From positions 24,627,001 to 24,691,000 of the forward strand of contig CM059582.1 in the NCBI GenBank assembly GCA_030407085.1: a stretch of DNA of 64,000 nt, given 5' to 3'. The stretch is from Trichopria drosophilae (Eukaryota > Arthropoda > Insecta > Hymenoptera > Diapriidae). Both the position numbers and the translations under genes were made by a program. Under the pieces are notes generated by a model. That model ran no database searches, was not told the origin of the DNA, and worked only from the letters and a program-made list of their open reading frames with translations. Positions 11,639 through 21,479 of the stretch are shown here, one piece after another; position 1 is the first letter of the stretch, and every line of letters starts with the position of its first letter.

Positions 11639-13718
11639 AATTTCAGCACTTTTTAATTTTTGGTATTAGGTGTTATCACATATTGAAAACAAAATAAGTT
11701 ATTATTATGTAATATTGGTGTACAGAGAGTTTGCTACATTGAAATCATAGGTTTTCTGGAATTTATGTTCATTTAACCCTTTGAAGCACGGTGTAGCATA
11801 TACGCTACACCTTTTTGTAATTCATTATTTACATATTTAAGGTAATTATTTATTTATTTTGCTGCAATTTTTTTCTTCCTTACTTCAAGAACATTTTAGA
11901 AAACGTAAATAAATTAATATTTTCAATTAATTATCAAGTTATATTGTTTAAAAAAATGTAAAACTGGTGGATTTTTTACGGAAAATATATGTGGAGAAGA
12001 AAACGTCACTCAAATATGACGAGACTGGATACTCGGTGAATTTCGGGGTCACTGATTACAAATCTGACGTCAGCTTTTTAAAATTCAAAATGACAGCAAA
12101 GTAATACTGGCTTCTAAAAACTGATTAGACCTGAATAAAAGTCCTAGAGTATTTTTGGTTTTTCTAATACCTATTGAAGTATATAATTTTGAGGTTATGT
12201 ACCAATAAAGTGGAAAAAATGCGAAAAAAATCGTTTTTTTCAAATTTTGAGCATGTTCCGGTTTGAAAATGGTAATTCTAACATCGGCATTCGAAAGTAG
12301 GGAAAAACTACACATAAAATTGTTATTTAGAAGTTGGCCAAATATGAGCTTCATAACCTAAAATATCATTGAAAAATTTAAGAATTTTTTGTGGTTCCGG
12401 ATTAGACCCGAAAAATCTGAAAAAAATCAAGGTATTTTCTCACTCAAAACGTTCATGATTTTTTTCAGATTATTTGGATCAAACAATGGAGGCAGAGAAT
12501 TTTTTTCTAAAAAATACGTTTTTTACGATAGGAGCAACCTACCTCCACCTAGGAGGCTGAAAATTTGGCTAAAGGCGTTTTTGAATATGTCCTTTCGATA
12601 TGGCCGATTCAAAATAAAAATCAAGGCGGGGGCAGTTTTGACCGTCTTATCCCGCTATAGCCTTTAAAGAATTATTTTAATATTATTGTCCTTATTGGAT
12701 CCGCCATTACGGATATTACATATCCGGCGTCCGATTTGTATTTAGCAACCCTAAAAACTCCTGAGTAGCAAGTTTTAAGTGAATTCGAGCACCTTTTTAT
12801 ACTGTCTCCGCCATATTGAATCCCATATATCTTGAATTTTTTATTTTGTCACTTTACATTTTAAAGTAGATGTAATTATCTAAATGTCTTAGTAGAATTC
12901 TTTTCGTTTATACGAATTCTGGGGATATGGACGTCTCTCGATGATGTGGAATGTCCTATACATACAGGATAGTCCTGGCACGTTTGAGTTTCGCTATATT
13001 TACGTTCCAGAATATTTAGCCGATTCTGTCTCCTTATATATGCCTATCGTCACTCTTCTTATCCCCGACCTTGCGGGCTTGGGCCTCAGGTAGGGCCTGC
13101 TGTGACGTCACGAACATAACATGACTGAGGGTAGTGGGAGAAGCGGTGCTCCCCTTCTTTTAATAAATATAACGAGACCGTAGGGGAAGGCGAAGAAACA
13201 AGTGGATGTACATAGTTGTATTCGAATTTGCCTGTAGACTTATTGACTCAAATCCAAAATTTTTTGGCCACGAAAACTTTGTTCAAACATCAGTTATAAA
13301 ACTTTATAACTTTCATTCTGAAAACAAAACAACCAGCTTAATCTAACATAAAACTCAACTAGCAGACGACCAACATTATGTAGAATCTTTCAATTAAAAA
13401 CGGGGGAGGAGGGAAGTCATTAATGATTTACTGTAGATGAACTATATAATTGGTTAATGCATTTTAATGCTCTTCTTGAAACTATGAAAATCTTTAGTGC
13501 TATGTAATAATGGTCCACTATGTTAATATTTATGTAATGGAAATGTAGCGTTTTAATATATATTGTAATGTGTAGTCAATGGTGGAATATGTGGACTATC
13601 GAAACATTTTATACCGTTACATGGACTGACATTGATGCATGGTGGGGATTTAGAAGGTTTTCAGTGTAGCCAAAATGATTCGTCAAAATGGCGAAAAAAG
13701 AACAAGTCATTGATTCGG
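11639..13718. other. Intron with dispersed-repeat fragments and a GC-rich patch
   Basis: About 12694-12825 contains two GGATCCGCCAT/TCCGCCATATTGAAT motifs that recur at 38.3, 41.0, 41.2, 43.2 and 60.0 kb. About 13020-13215 is strikingly GC-rich (including ccttgcgggcttgggcctca and gtgacgtcac) yet has no open frame of note. The remainder shows no recognised feature. Confidence 0.4.
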
Positions 13719-13755
13719 TCAGTGAACAAAGGAGAATACACGGCATAAGGAAAAA

Positions 13756-13983
13756 ATGCCTCGAAAGTGTAACCTACGTAACATATTTGGAATGATAGGG
13801 GACAAAAAACTGATCATTAAACAACAAAAATTAAGGGTCTCAGATGAAGGGAAGTTCGAAAAAATCGCCCCTAAATATTCATGTCTGACTAGACACTACC
13901 GTTTCTACTTATACGGAATTAATGCTCCATTATATATTTATTATCAGGATTTGCAGGTACTTACGTTACCGAATGAGGGTTAA
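13756..13983 (+). other. 75-codon frame in the left outer arm, product unknown
   Basis: The frame starts MPRKCNLRN and runs through the outer arm into the first satellite unit. The mirror arm carries the same frame on the minus strand (start near 15689 within 15561-15791), with small indels (the left reads SDEGKFEKIA, the right SDKFEKIA). No domain is recognised. It may be the remains of a protein N-terminus captured in the arms, or simply an open stretch duplicated with them. Confidence 0.25.
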
Positions 13984-14487
13984 ATCGAAAGCTTGTTCAA
14001 AGAGGGAGAGATCATGTACAAAAATTAGGTAGCGCCGTTGTTAACAACCCCCACAGCTTAATTTTGGCGACAACGAAAACCTACCCCTATGGAATTTTAC
14101 TCGAAATCATAGCCTTTGCACGCACTTAGGATACCGAATGAGGGTTCATTTCAAAGCTTATTCGAAGGGTATGCAGACCATGTAAACAAAATTAGGTAGC
14201 GCCGTTGTTAACAACCCCTACAGCAGAATTTCAGAGACAACGAAAACCCAGCCCTATCAAATTTTGCACGAAATTATTACTTTTGCACGCAATTAGGTTA
14301 CCGAATGAGGGTTCGTTTGAAAGCTTATTCAAAGGGGAAGCAGACCATGTAAACAAAATTAGGTAGCACCGTTGTGAACAACCCATACAGCAGAATTTCG
14401 GAGATAACGAAAACCCGGCCGTATCAAATTTTGCACGAAATCATTACTTTTGCACGCACTTAGATTACCGAATGAGGGTTCGTTTAA
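13968..14487 (+). repeat. Left tandem array, 167-bp unit, four motif copies
   Basis: Unit starts are at 13968, 14133, 14300 and 14467. The first unit is the most diverged; the second to fourth are close to each other. The last copy is cut shortly after its start, at the junction with the unique centre. Confidence 0.9.
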
Positions 14488-14489
14488 AT

Positions 14490-14627
14490 GATGGCAATCA
14501 ACCTAGAATATTACAGTTTGTTTAAAATTATGAATTCGGCAAGTGCAATCTTTATTCAATGCACAAATAAAACGTATTTCTGTTGATCTTGTTATTTTTT
14601 CTGTAATATTATAAGTTGATTGCCATC
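14490..14627. mobile_element. 138-bp hairpin element at the centre of the foldback unit
   Basis: The stretch gatggcaatcaac at 14490 with aatattacag to 14516 is matched in inverted form by 14601-14627 (ctgtaatatt, then gttgattgccatc). This gives a TIR of about 27 bp with three or four mismatches around an 84-bp loop. It sits where the left array is truncated, so it may be a later insertion. Confidence 0.65.
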
Positions 14628-14788
14628 ACGGGTGAGCAGGAGTACGTTTTAGAAATATCGATTTCAATTAAAATTCTATCAGGGTTACATATCTCGATAT
14701 TTGCGCGCTATGGGTTTTTAATAATGGCGCTAATTAATTTATTTATTATGGTATAATACATATTGCTATTTGAATAAGCTTTCGAACG

Positions 14789-15474
14789 AACCCTCATTCG
14801 GTGACCTAAGTGCGTGCAAAAGTAATGATTTCGTGCAAAATTTGATAGGGCCGGGTTTTCGTTGTCAACGAAATTCTGCTGTAGGGGTTGTTCACAATGG
14901 CGCTACCTAATTTTGTTTACATGGTCTGCTTCCCCCTTGAATAAGCTTTCAAACGAACCCTCATTCAGTAACCTAAGTGCGTGCAAAGGCAATGATTTCG
15001 AGAAAAATTGCATAGGGGTAGATTTTCGTAGTTGCCAAAATTCTGCTCTTGGGGTTATTCACAACGGCGCTACCTAATTTTTTTTATTTGACCTGCTTCC
15101 CCGTTGAATAAGCTTTCAAACGAACCCTCATTCGGTAACCTAAGTGCGTGCAAAAGTAATGATTTCGTGCAAAATCTGATAGGGGTGGGTTTTCGTTGTC
15201 TCAGAAATTCTGCTGTAGGGGTTGTTAACAACGGCGCTACCTAATTTTGTTTACATGGTCTGCTTCCCCTTTGAATAAGCTTTCAAACGAACCCTCATTC
15301 AATAACCTAAGTGCATGCAAAGGCAATGATTTCGAGTAAAATTCCATAGGGGTAGGTTTTCGTTGTCGCCGAAATTAAGCTGTGGGGGTTGTTAACAACG
15401 GCGCGGCGCTACCTAATTTTTTTACATGATCTACTCCCTCTTTGAACAAGCTTTCGATTTAACCCTCATTCGGT
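14789..15474 (-). repeat. Right tandem array, 167-bp unit, five motif copies
   Basis: Reverse-complement unit starts are at 14789, 14956, 15123, 15290 and 15461, spaced 167, 167, 167 and 171 bp. The longer last interval comes from a small GCGGC-type duplication near 15401. It has one more copy than the left array. Confidence 0.9.
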
Positions 15475-15728
15475 AACGTAAGTACCTGCAAATCTTGATA
15501 ATAAACATATAATGGAGCATTAATTCCGTATAAGTAGTGGTGTCTGGTAAGCGGTAGTGTCTAGTCAGACATGAATATTTTAGGGGCGATTTTTTCGAAC
15601 TTATCTGAGACCCTTAATTTTTGTTGTTTAATGATCAGTTTTTTGTCCCCTATCATTTCACATATGTTACGTAGGTTACACTTTCGAGGCATTTTTTCCT
15701 TATGCCGTGGGCATTCTCCTTTCACTGA

Positions 15729-16680
15729 GTCAAGCAGTAAAATTTGACTAATTTTCAGCGACGTCTTTATCACTGCTGTACTCAATGACAATTGACTGAG
15801 TATCCGTGAATTTTCATTGCTTTAAATTCCGAGAGTAGTTGCAGCTCACAGCGTAATGCAGATATTAAAGGGAAATCGATAAAACTAATAACTACAGCGA
15901 TTTATATAATGTATAATATAATCAAACTAAATCCTAAATTGTGGGTTTTTATGTATGTTCGGATAGCTGTTAGAAATAAACTTACGTTTTGTTTTAACTA
16001 CTTATCTTATAGTTAAATATATATTACCTCACGGTCAAATTTCGTTGCTTAAAGTAGAAATTTCAAGCTACTAACGTTAACTTTCCTTATTATGGGAATT
16101 TCGACTTCAAACTTCGGAACTTTGTAGTTAAATTGTCGAAGTACAGGAAATATGCGAATATTACCTATCACTCTCGACTTTACATTAATCGATCTTCCAA
16201 TATTAGTGTAAAAATACCTGAACATTGTAACGGTATTAGTTTTCATAACATCTGTTATAAAATACCGAAATAGCTTATTTTATATTTTATACCGTTTCAG
16301 CAGAGAATAACTTTTATGAATACGTACCTGAGTACATTTATATATATATATATATTATTGTTATTGGTGGTCATTATTTTCGTATTTTTTATGAAACTAT
16401 TGGAGCGATGATAAGATAGAAACTTTTAATAAATTCATTCGGGTTAGCAATGTTTAGTCTAACTAATCTAAATCTAAAAGTCACACTCGGCTTAATTTAA
16501 GTCCAAATTCTGAACGATATCTAATTTTTGGTACTAGATATAACTCGCATAGGTGAACTAGTTTTGAGACTTTTGAAGTCTACTTTTCCGTACAACAAGG
16601 TTGCTTTTTATTACATGTTAAAATTAATTAACTATTGGTCTTGATTCAAGACTATATTTTTCAGTGATATTCTATAGTAG
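15729..16680. other. AT-rich intron with a short (TA)n run
   Basis: A TA dinucleotide run lies near 16340-16358. Nothing else is recognised. Confidence 0.4.
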
Positions 16681-17018
16681 AGAAAAAGATGTCCACGAGC
16701 ATACGTGATTTTTGCCCTCGAAATGGAACCTCCGAAAATAATAAATTCGGATGGAGTATAATAAGAGCTAACATCTAATACTAAATTTGAGTGTTTTATC
16801 ATCTGAGAAAGTTTTAAAAATCGTTGTTGAAGTCGCGGATTTTACATAGAAAAAAAGCAGTAATCTAAGTAGTAACAGTCCGCAGTCTTTTGTTGGCAGT
16901 ATACACAGACTGTTACTACTTAGAGTACTGCATTTTTCCGCGAAGTATTATCCGCGACTTCCACAACGATTTTTCAAACTTTCTCATGTGATAAAACACT
17001 CAAATTTGGTATTAGGTG

Positions 17019-17351
17019 TGACCCGACTATTCAACACATAACTTTTCAACACAACTATGTTTTCACCATAAGATAACTTTATTTTAATTAACATTTCAAG
17101 ACACAAACATTTCATCATAGAATTTTTCAACATAATATTTTAAGCACTTTAACAGAATAGATTAAGTTAGGTTAGGTTAGGTTAGTTTAGGTTAGGTTAG
17201 ATTAGGTTAGGTTAGGTTAGGTTAAGTTATGTTAGGTTAGGTTAGATATTTGTATTATTTTGCGAGTATAATATATAATTGTTATTTTCAATTGTTTTAT
17301 TTAAATGCATTGTATTTGGTTTGTGTTGAAGTGACTCGTGACCGTAGTACC
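17019..17351. mobile_element. 333-bp insertion with 11-bp target duplication and TTAGG array
   Basis: The insertion is flanked by two perfect copies of GGTATTAGGTG (17008-17018 and 17352-17362). Its ends are weakly inverted: CGACTATTCAACACATAAC on the left against CGAGTCACTTCAACACAAAC read inward from the right. The middle holds a (TTAGG)n array. It is probably a short TIR element that carries or acquired telomere-type repeats; the superfamily is unclear. Confidence 0.7.
17163..17246 (+). repeat. Interstitial (TTAGG)n telomere-type array
   Basis: About 16 units of TTAGG with a few changes (TTTAGG, ATTAGG, TTAAG, TTATG). TTAGG is the ancestral insect telomere repeat. The array is internal, flanked by element sequence, and carries about five imperfect units, so it is not a chromosome end. 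Confidence 0.85.
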
Positions 17352-17422
17352 GGTATTAGGTGATAGCTCTTCAGGGGTTCCATCTTCGCGGAGGAAAACA
17401 TCTATGCTCGTGGGCATCCTCC

Positions 17423-17846
17423 TTTAAGGCCCTGATTAGGCGCGTAACGTTTTGATCAGGCCCTGATCAGGGTCATCTTACATTACTACGAATTATGAAT
17501 TAGAGAAACAAGAATATTGTGAATTCTTAAGAAAATTTTAGTGGGGTCCCCGGATAGGATGACAAATCACTTATTAGTCGGTCCAAGGCGTATCACTATT
17601 GTACATTATTTTCTCCGTGTAGAATGCAATTTCATTGTGAAAAGTTGTCATATTTTTTCTCTCAAATTGTTCAAATTAAATGAAAAATGGTTCATTAAAA
17701 TCTTATAGTAATTAAGAACCGTAATTAGCGGAAACGTCAAGTCCGATATTTTTGTGAGACGTAAAAATGGAAAAATGAGTGAGAGAGAAGAGGCAAAGAA
17801 TAAAAATGAAAGTATATGATAGAAAATGGGGGAACATTCAGCGTAC
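17423..17846. other. Hk: Intron immediately downstream of the Hk exon
   Basis: Begins on the minus strand with the donor GTACGC at 17846. No further Hk exon is recognisable down to base 1. A small inverted motif with TGATCAGGCCCTGATCAGG occurs near 17452-17470. Confidence 0.5.
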
Positions 17847-18064
17847 CTAATCCAACATTGGAAACACGTAGACCGCTTTTGCCCAAGTTGCGGTAGCGAA
17901 TACCTGGCGAGGGATGCTGTAGACGATTCGATTGTGTTGCCACGCAGTTGGTCAGCAACCGCTCTTTTGCACTTGGCGTGGTGCTGCATTGAACACTCGA
18001 ATCCGTGCCTGCGCCGCCATTGAACTCTTCCATGCAGTCCAGACTCGCGATCGGAGCACGGCAT
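17847..18064 (-). CDS. Hk: Exon of voltage-gated K+ channel beta subunit (Hyperkinetic)
   Basis: A single 218-bp exon. The frame ends GIRYRNLGKSGLRVSNVGLG, the highly conserved beginning of the aldo-keto-reductase fold of Shaker-type Kv-beta subunits (Drosophila Hyperkinetic, vertebrate KCNAB). The acceptor is gtattttttttttcttccag, ending at 18065. The donor is TTAG|GTACGC, with the GT at 17846-17845. The last Gly codon is split after its first base, so the next exon should continue the conserved Thr-Trp region. About 50 less conserved, Ser/Thr-rich residues precede the core, as expected of the variable N-terminus. The frame is open from the acceptor. Translation could enter from an upstream exon (the first base completes a codon) or start at the ATG at 18033-18031 (MEEFNGG). 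The protein is a cytoplasmic NADPH-binding partner of Shaker channels. Gene identity is confident; the N-terminal start is not. Confidence 0.88.
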
Positions 18065-19375
18065 CTGGAAGAAAAAAAAAATACAATAGAATCTTCCACA
18101 ATGCAACAGAGAGTATCTCATTACATTGGGTGAAAATACATCCTCACATGTCATCATAAATAGTGACAGATAAGTTTTTGGGTCAAAAAATCAAATTGTG
18201 ATCGGAAGCGAAAATTTTCAATTTATATGAAATTTTGATATGTTGTAAACCATGAAAAACTAAGTGACACGTATTATTTTAAATGGCGGAGAAACATATT
18301 CAAGGGATGAAACAGCCTTCAAAATTAATTTTTGGGGGGAGTTTACCCCCTAATTTTCATCCTTCATTCAAGATGTCTGGACCGATATTCGTCTTCTATA
18401 GAACGATACTGAAAAAATCGATTCTTATCAAAAATCCTTAAAATCGCTTTACTATCTTTAACGATATCGCCATTTTTGTATATGGGTCATTCTTCGAAAA
18501 AGTGTAAAATCGACGTATTTTTTTCCACAAAATAAAAGATTATAAAAATTAAAATTTAAAGTTTAGATATATTCATTGGCTTGCTAATTACGTAAATACG
18601 AAGTAATAATGCAGCAGCCATCGATACGCGTGAAATATGCAAGTAATTTAATTTTTTAATGGAAATTTTATATAAAAATGGCGAAATATTCACTCTTAGC
18701 GAATGAGTGACTCATAAAGGGTAAGAATAAAAATAGTAACTTAATAATATTTATTTTACAAAACTCAAAACAGTTAAAATTATTATGGAAAATTATAAAT
18801 TGATATGTTTAGTTATTTTAGCGATGTAAAAAAAAGTTTTGATTATCACTTATTACTGATGATGCGCATTTAATACTGAAAGTAATTAAGAAAATTCATG
18901 TTAAGTTCAATAAAAATCTGTTCTATCACTATTAAAAACAGAATTTCCGTAAATTACTACAATAATATTGTCCAGGAGGCTTACATGACAGGGGAGCTTA
19001 CATGTCAACGTATTAACAATGTTAACATAAGAACGAAATAAATTTCAGTCAACTGCAATCTTTTCTTTATATTTTAAGATATTACTCGCTTTCTTAACAT
19101 GCTAAATTAGCGTCGCAAATATGACAGGAGGCTTACAAGGAATACACGTACTGGCCTTAGTTCTAACAATATTACTAAATTTGGGTATTAATTAGTTTTG
19201 AAATCACACAATCCATAGTCTAAAAGTAATCGAAATTGTAGAACGATTGTCTGCATCTACATTTAATTTTTTTTTTGTACTGGAAATGGCATGTATTTTG
19301 TACTTACATTTATTTTTTAAAACGTGGGGACACATTTCTCAAAGTTATAACAATTTTCAGGAACGTTATAGTCCT
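18065..19375. other. Intron upstream of the Hk exon, nothing recognised
   Basis: AT-rich sequence with no open frame or repeat pairing noted. On the minus strand its 3' end carries the polypyrimidine tract and AG acceptor of the Hk exon (18065 to about 18084). Confidence 0.4.
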
Positions 19376-19489
19376 GATTTTTGAATGTTTGTTTTTTGAA
19401 ATGTCTGGTACTTGAATAACTGAATTTTTAAATGTCTGGGTTTTGAACATCTGCTTTTTTAAATGTCTGGGTTTTGAATATCAGCTAAA
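19376..19489 (+). repeat. 31-bp minisatellite, about 3.5 copies
   Basis: The word AATGTCTGG recurs at 19400, 19431 and 19462, exactly 31 bp apart, in units of the form aaatgtctgggttttgaa. It is a short, slightly diverged tandem array. Confidence 0.85.
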
Positions 19490-21479
19490 TCTTCGACCAT
19501 GTGGGGTCGTCGATTGCAAATCTTTGTCTGATGTACAGAAAAATATTTTCATTATCTTCCCTAGATCTGGTTTGCCTGGCATATGAATTGAGCAGTACTT
19601 TGTAGATGACGTCCATACACTAACATACACCCACATATATTTCATTGCCATTTATTCGTGGTTTCGACATGACGAATATCGTATACTGCATCCAAGTACC
19701 AACAATGTACATCCAACATATAATTGCGTTAATTGCAAAAAGTTATTCGGAAATCATCGAAGAATATTCTAGAATATTCTCAGATTTTTTAAATGATATT
19801 TTTCGAAATTTTGTATTTAAATTTTTAGACATCGATAATTAATTTAAAAACAAATTTTAAACATTGATGAAAAATTCTGCAAAAAATTAGGTGTATGCTT
19901 TAGTTTTTGCGGAAATGAATTGAAATTATTACAGTTTAGGTTTTTTTTCTTCGAAAACTATAAACGTTTGTAATGCTTAGAATTCATCACGGAATATATC
20001 AATTTTATTTAGAATTTGTCGTTAAATTTTAAAGATTTGTTAAAAATATAAATAAAAAATGATCGTGTAAAAAAGGAAACCTGAAAAGGTTTTAATATGT
20101 TTTTCGATGATTTCTAAGAACTTTTTATTCTCACCACTTTTTGAAGAAACTCATAGTATTTGAAAAACAACGTTCAGACATTTTTCAAAGAAATTTTCAT
20201 TATGACGCGATTTTGAGAACATTTCCATGAAGTAGGGTACAAAAGTAAAACTTTTTCTTAATATTTCAAATATGCAGTTTCAATAGAATCCAAATATTCT
20301 GATAATTCCCAAGAAATTCATAAGACTAAATATTTCTAAATTTGTTTGGCATTTTTTTTTTAAATTTGACGCCATATTGGAATTTCTGATGTCTGAAACT
20401 CAATTTTAACGTCGGAATCTTTAAGAGCGGCCTCGAACATAGCAGCATAAGTACTTTTCAGTTTTGTTAACATTAATTTTGATATGAAATACTTGATTGA
20501 AATTGAAATAGAAGAAATGTCATTTCAGGGGTTATTTTATTTGTAGTTCATTATACTTTAGCATGGTAAATCATGAACTTGGACAGAAACTAATAAAAAT
20601 AGTGGACTTATTTCTTAATAGAGTTCTTGACGTTATAGAAAACAGGCACAATGAAAAATCAATCTACACTTATTAATCATTAATACCAATCAATGTGGGA
20701 GTAAATAACAGTATAAATTAAATTTCTTTTAGCAACTATGATCATAGATATTCGATAAATTACATATATTGCGAGTAAGCTCTGAATTATTAATATTAAT
20801 TATATTAATTTTCCGTTACCTTTCTATATACTAAGAAATATTTATTTTTTATAAAGTTAATCTAGTGATAGTTTATAATATAGTACATTTTACGTATTAC
20901 TTATGTCATATTCATTAATATAATTAGAAATTAAGTAATAGCTTATTGTTGATCAATAACTTTCTATGATATCATTTTATATAACACACCACCAACGTAA
21001 TATGACTGGGTAATAATCTTTTCTTATATACAATGTGAACTAACGTTTTATTTTTTAAAATATTGCCCTCTTTATCTACAGGTGTCACACAAGCCCTGCA
21101 GATGCTTAGTCATTTGCTGTAGGAAAAAGAATGATTTGAAATTGTATAGTCACTTTAGAAACTGTCGTTAAAAAGTTATAGCTGAGTTTGGTACATCTTT
21201 TTACTTTTTGCAATCTTAAGTGCTTAAACTACAAGTTATAAAGTACATCATTTCCCGAAAAGAAAATTTATTTTTTAAAAAAGCATAAAATGCAACGAAG
21301 AAGAAATTATTATAATTGATACATTCTTAATTCTAACATCATAATACATTATGACAATACACTAATCAGAATAATTTATTTATGGGTATTGCTGCCCTAT
21401 AATCTTTAAAAATAATACTTAAATAATGTGTACAATAGTAAATTTTATAAACTTGTTTAAATACTGTCAATACTTTGAA
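19490..21479. other. AT-rich intron, nothing recognised
   Basis: Almost 2 kb of AT-rich sequence with poly-T stretches. No gene or repeat structure identified. Confidence 0.4.

Larger units (their letters stand above)
13719..15728. mobile_element. Foldback-like element with opposed arrays of a 167-bp repeat
   Basis: This is a roughly 2-kb inverted repeat. Outer unique arms (about 13719-13967 and 15475-15728) pair with each other. Inside them lie tandem units marked by accgaatgagggtt at 13968, 14133, 14300 and 14467, and by the reverse complement at 14789, 14956, 15123, 15290 and 15461. Spacings are 165-171 bp, mostly 167. Each unit carries a GTTGTTAACAAC or similar palindrome. The middle (14488-14771) is unique apart from a small hairpin element. 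TIRs built from tandem subrepeats are the hallmark of foldback (FB) transposons; that assignment is inference because no transposase is seen. Confidence 0.85.
16681..17422. mobile_element. Palindromic element (about 400 bp) split by a 333-bp insertion
   Basis: The inner palindrome 16771-17020 is centred on the 57-bp core at 16866-16922 (AAGTAGTAACAGTCCGC to GACTGTTACTACTTA), inverted relative to the 11-kb copies. The outer left arm (16687-16770, with cacgagcata and atggaacctcc) pairs with 17352-17422, which lies beyond an insertion. Removing the insertion restores a continuous imperfect palindrome of about 400 bp. There is no coding capacity. It is a MITE-like family with three recognisable copies and one possible diverged copy at 60.7 kb. 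Confidence 0.75.

Noticed and set aside
13968..15474. CRISPR-like regular spacing of repeats
   Set aside because: The whole 167-bp unit is repeated, not a short repeat with unique spacers, and the genome is eukaryotic.
17163..17246. A chromosome end, from the TTAGG array
   Set aside because: The array is short, imperfect, internal to an insertion with target duplications, and continues into ordinary intron on both sides.
17648..18157. A 169-codon minus-strand frame beginning upstream of the Hk exon (contains MPCSDRESGLHG)
   Set aside because: It overlaps the Hk exon in a different frame and runs through both splice sites into intron. The Hk frame has unmistakable homology and fits the splice sites.
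17826..18159. Plus-strand open frames opposite the Hk exon
   Set aside because: They are antisense shadows of the higher-GC coding exon.
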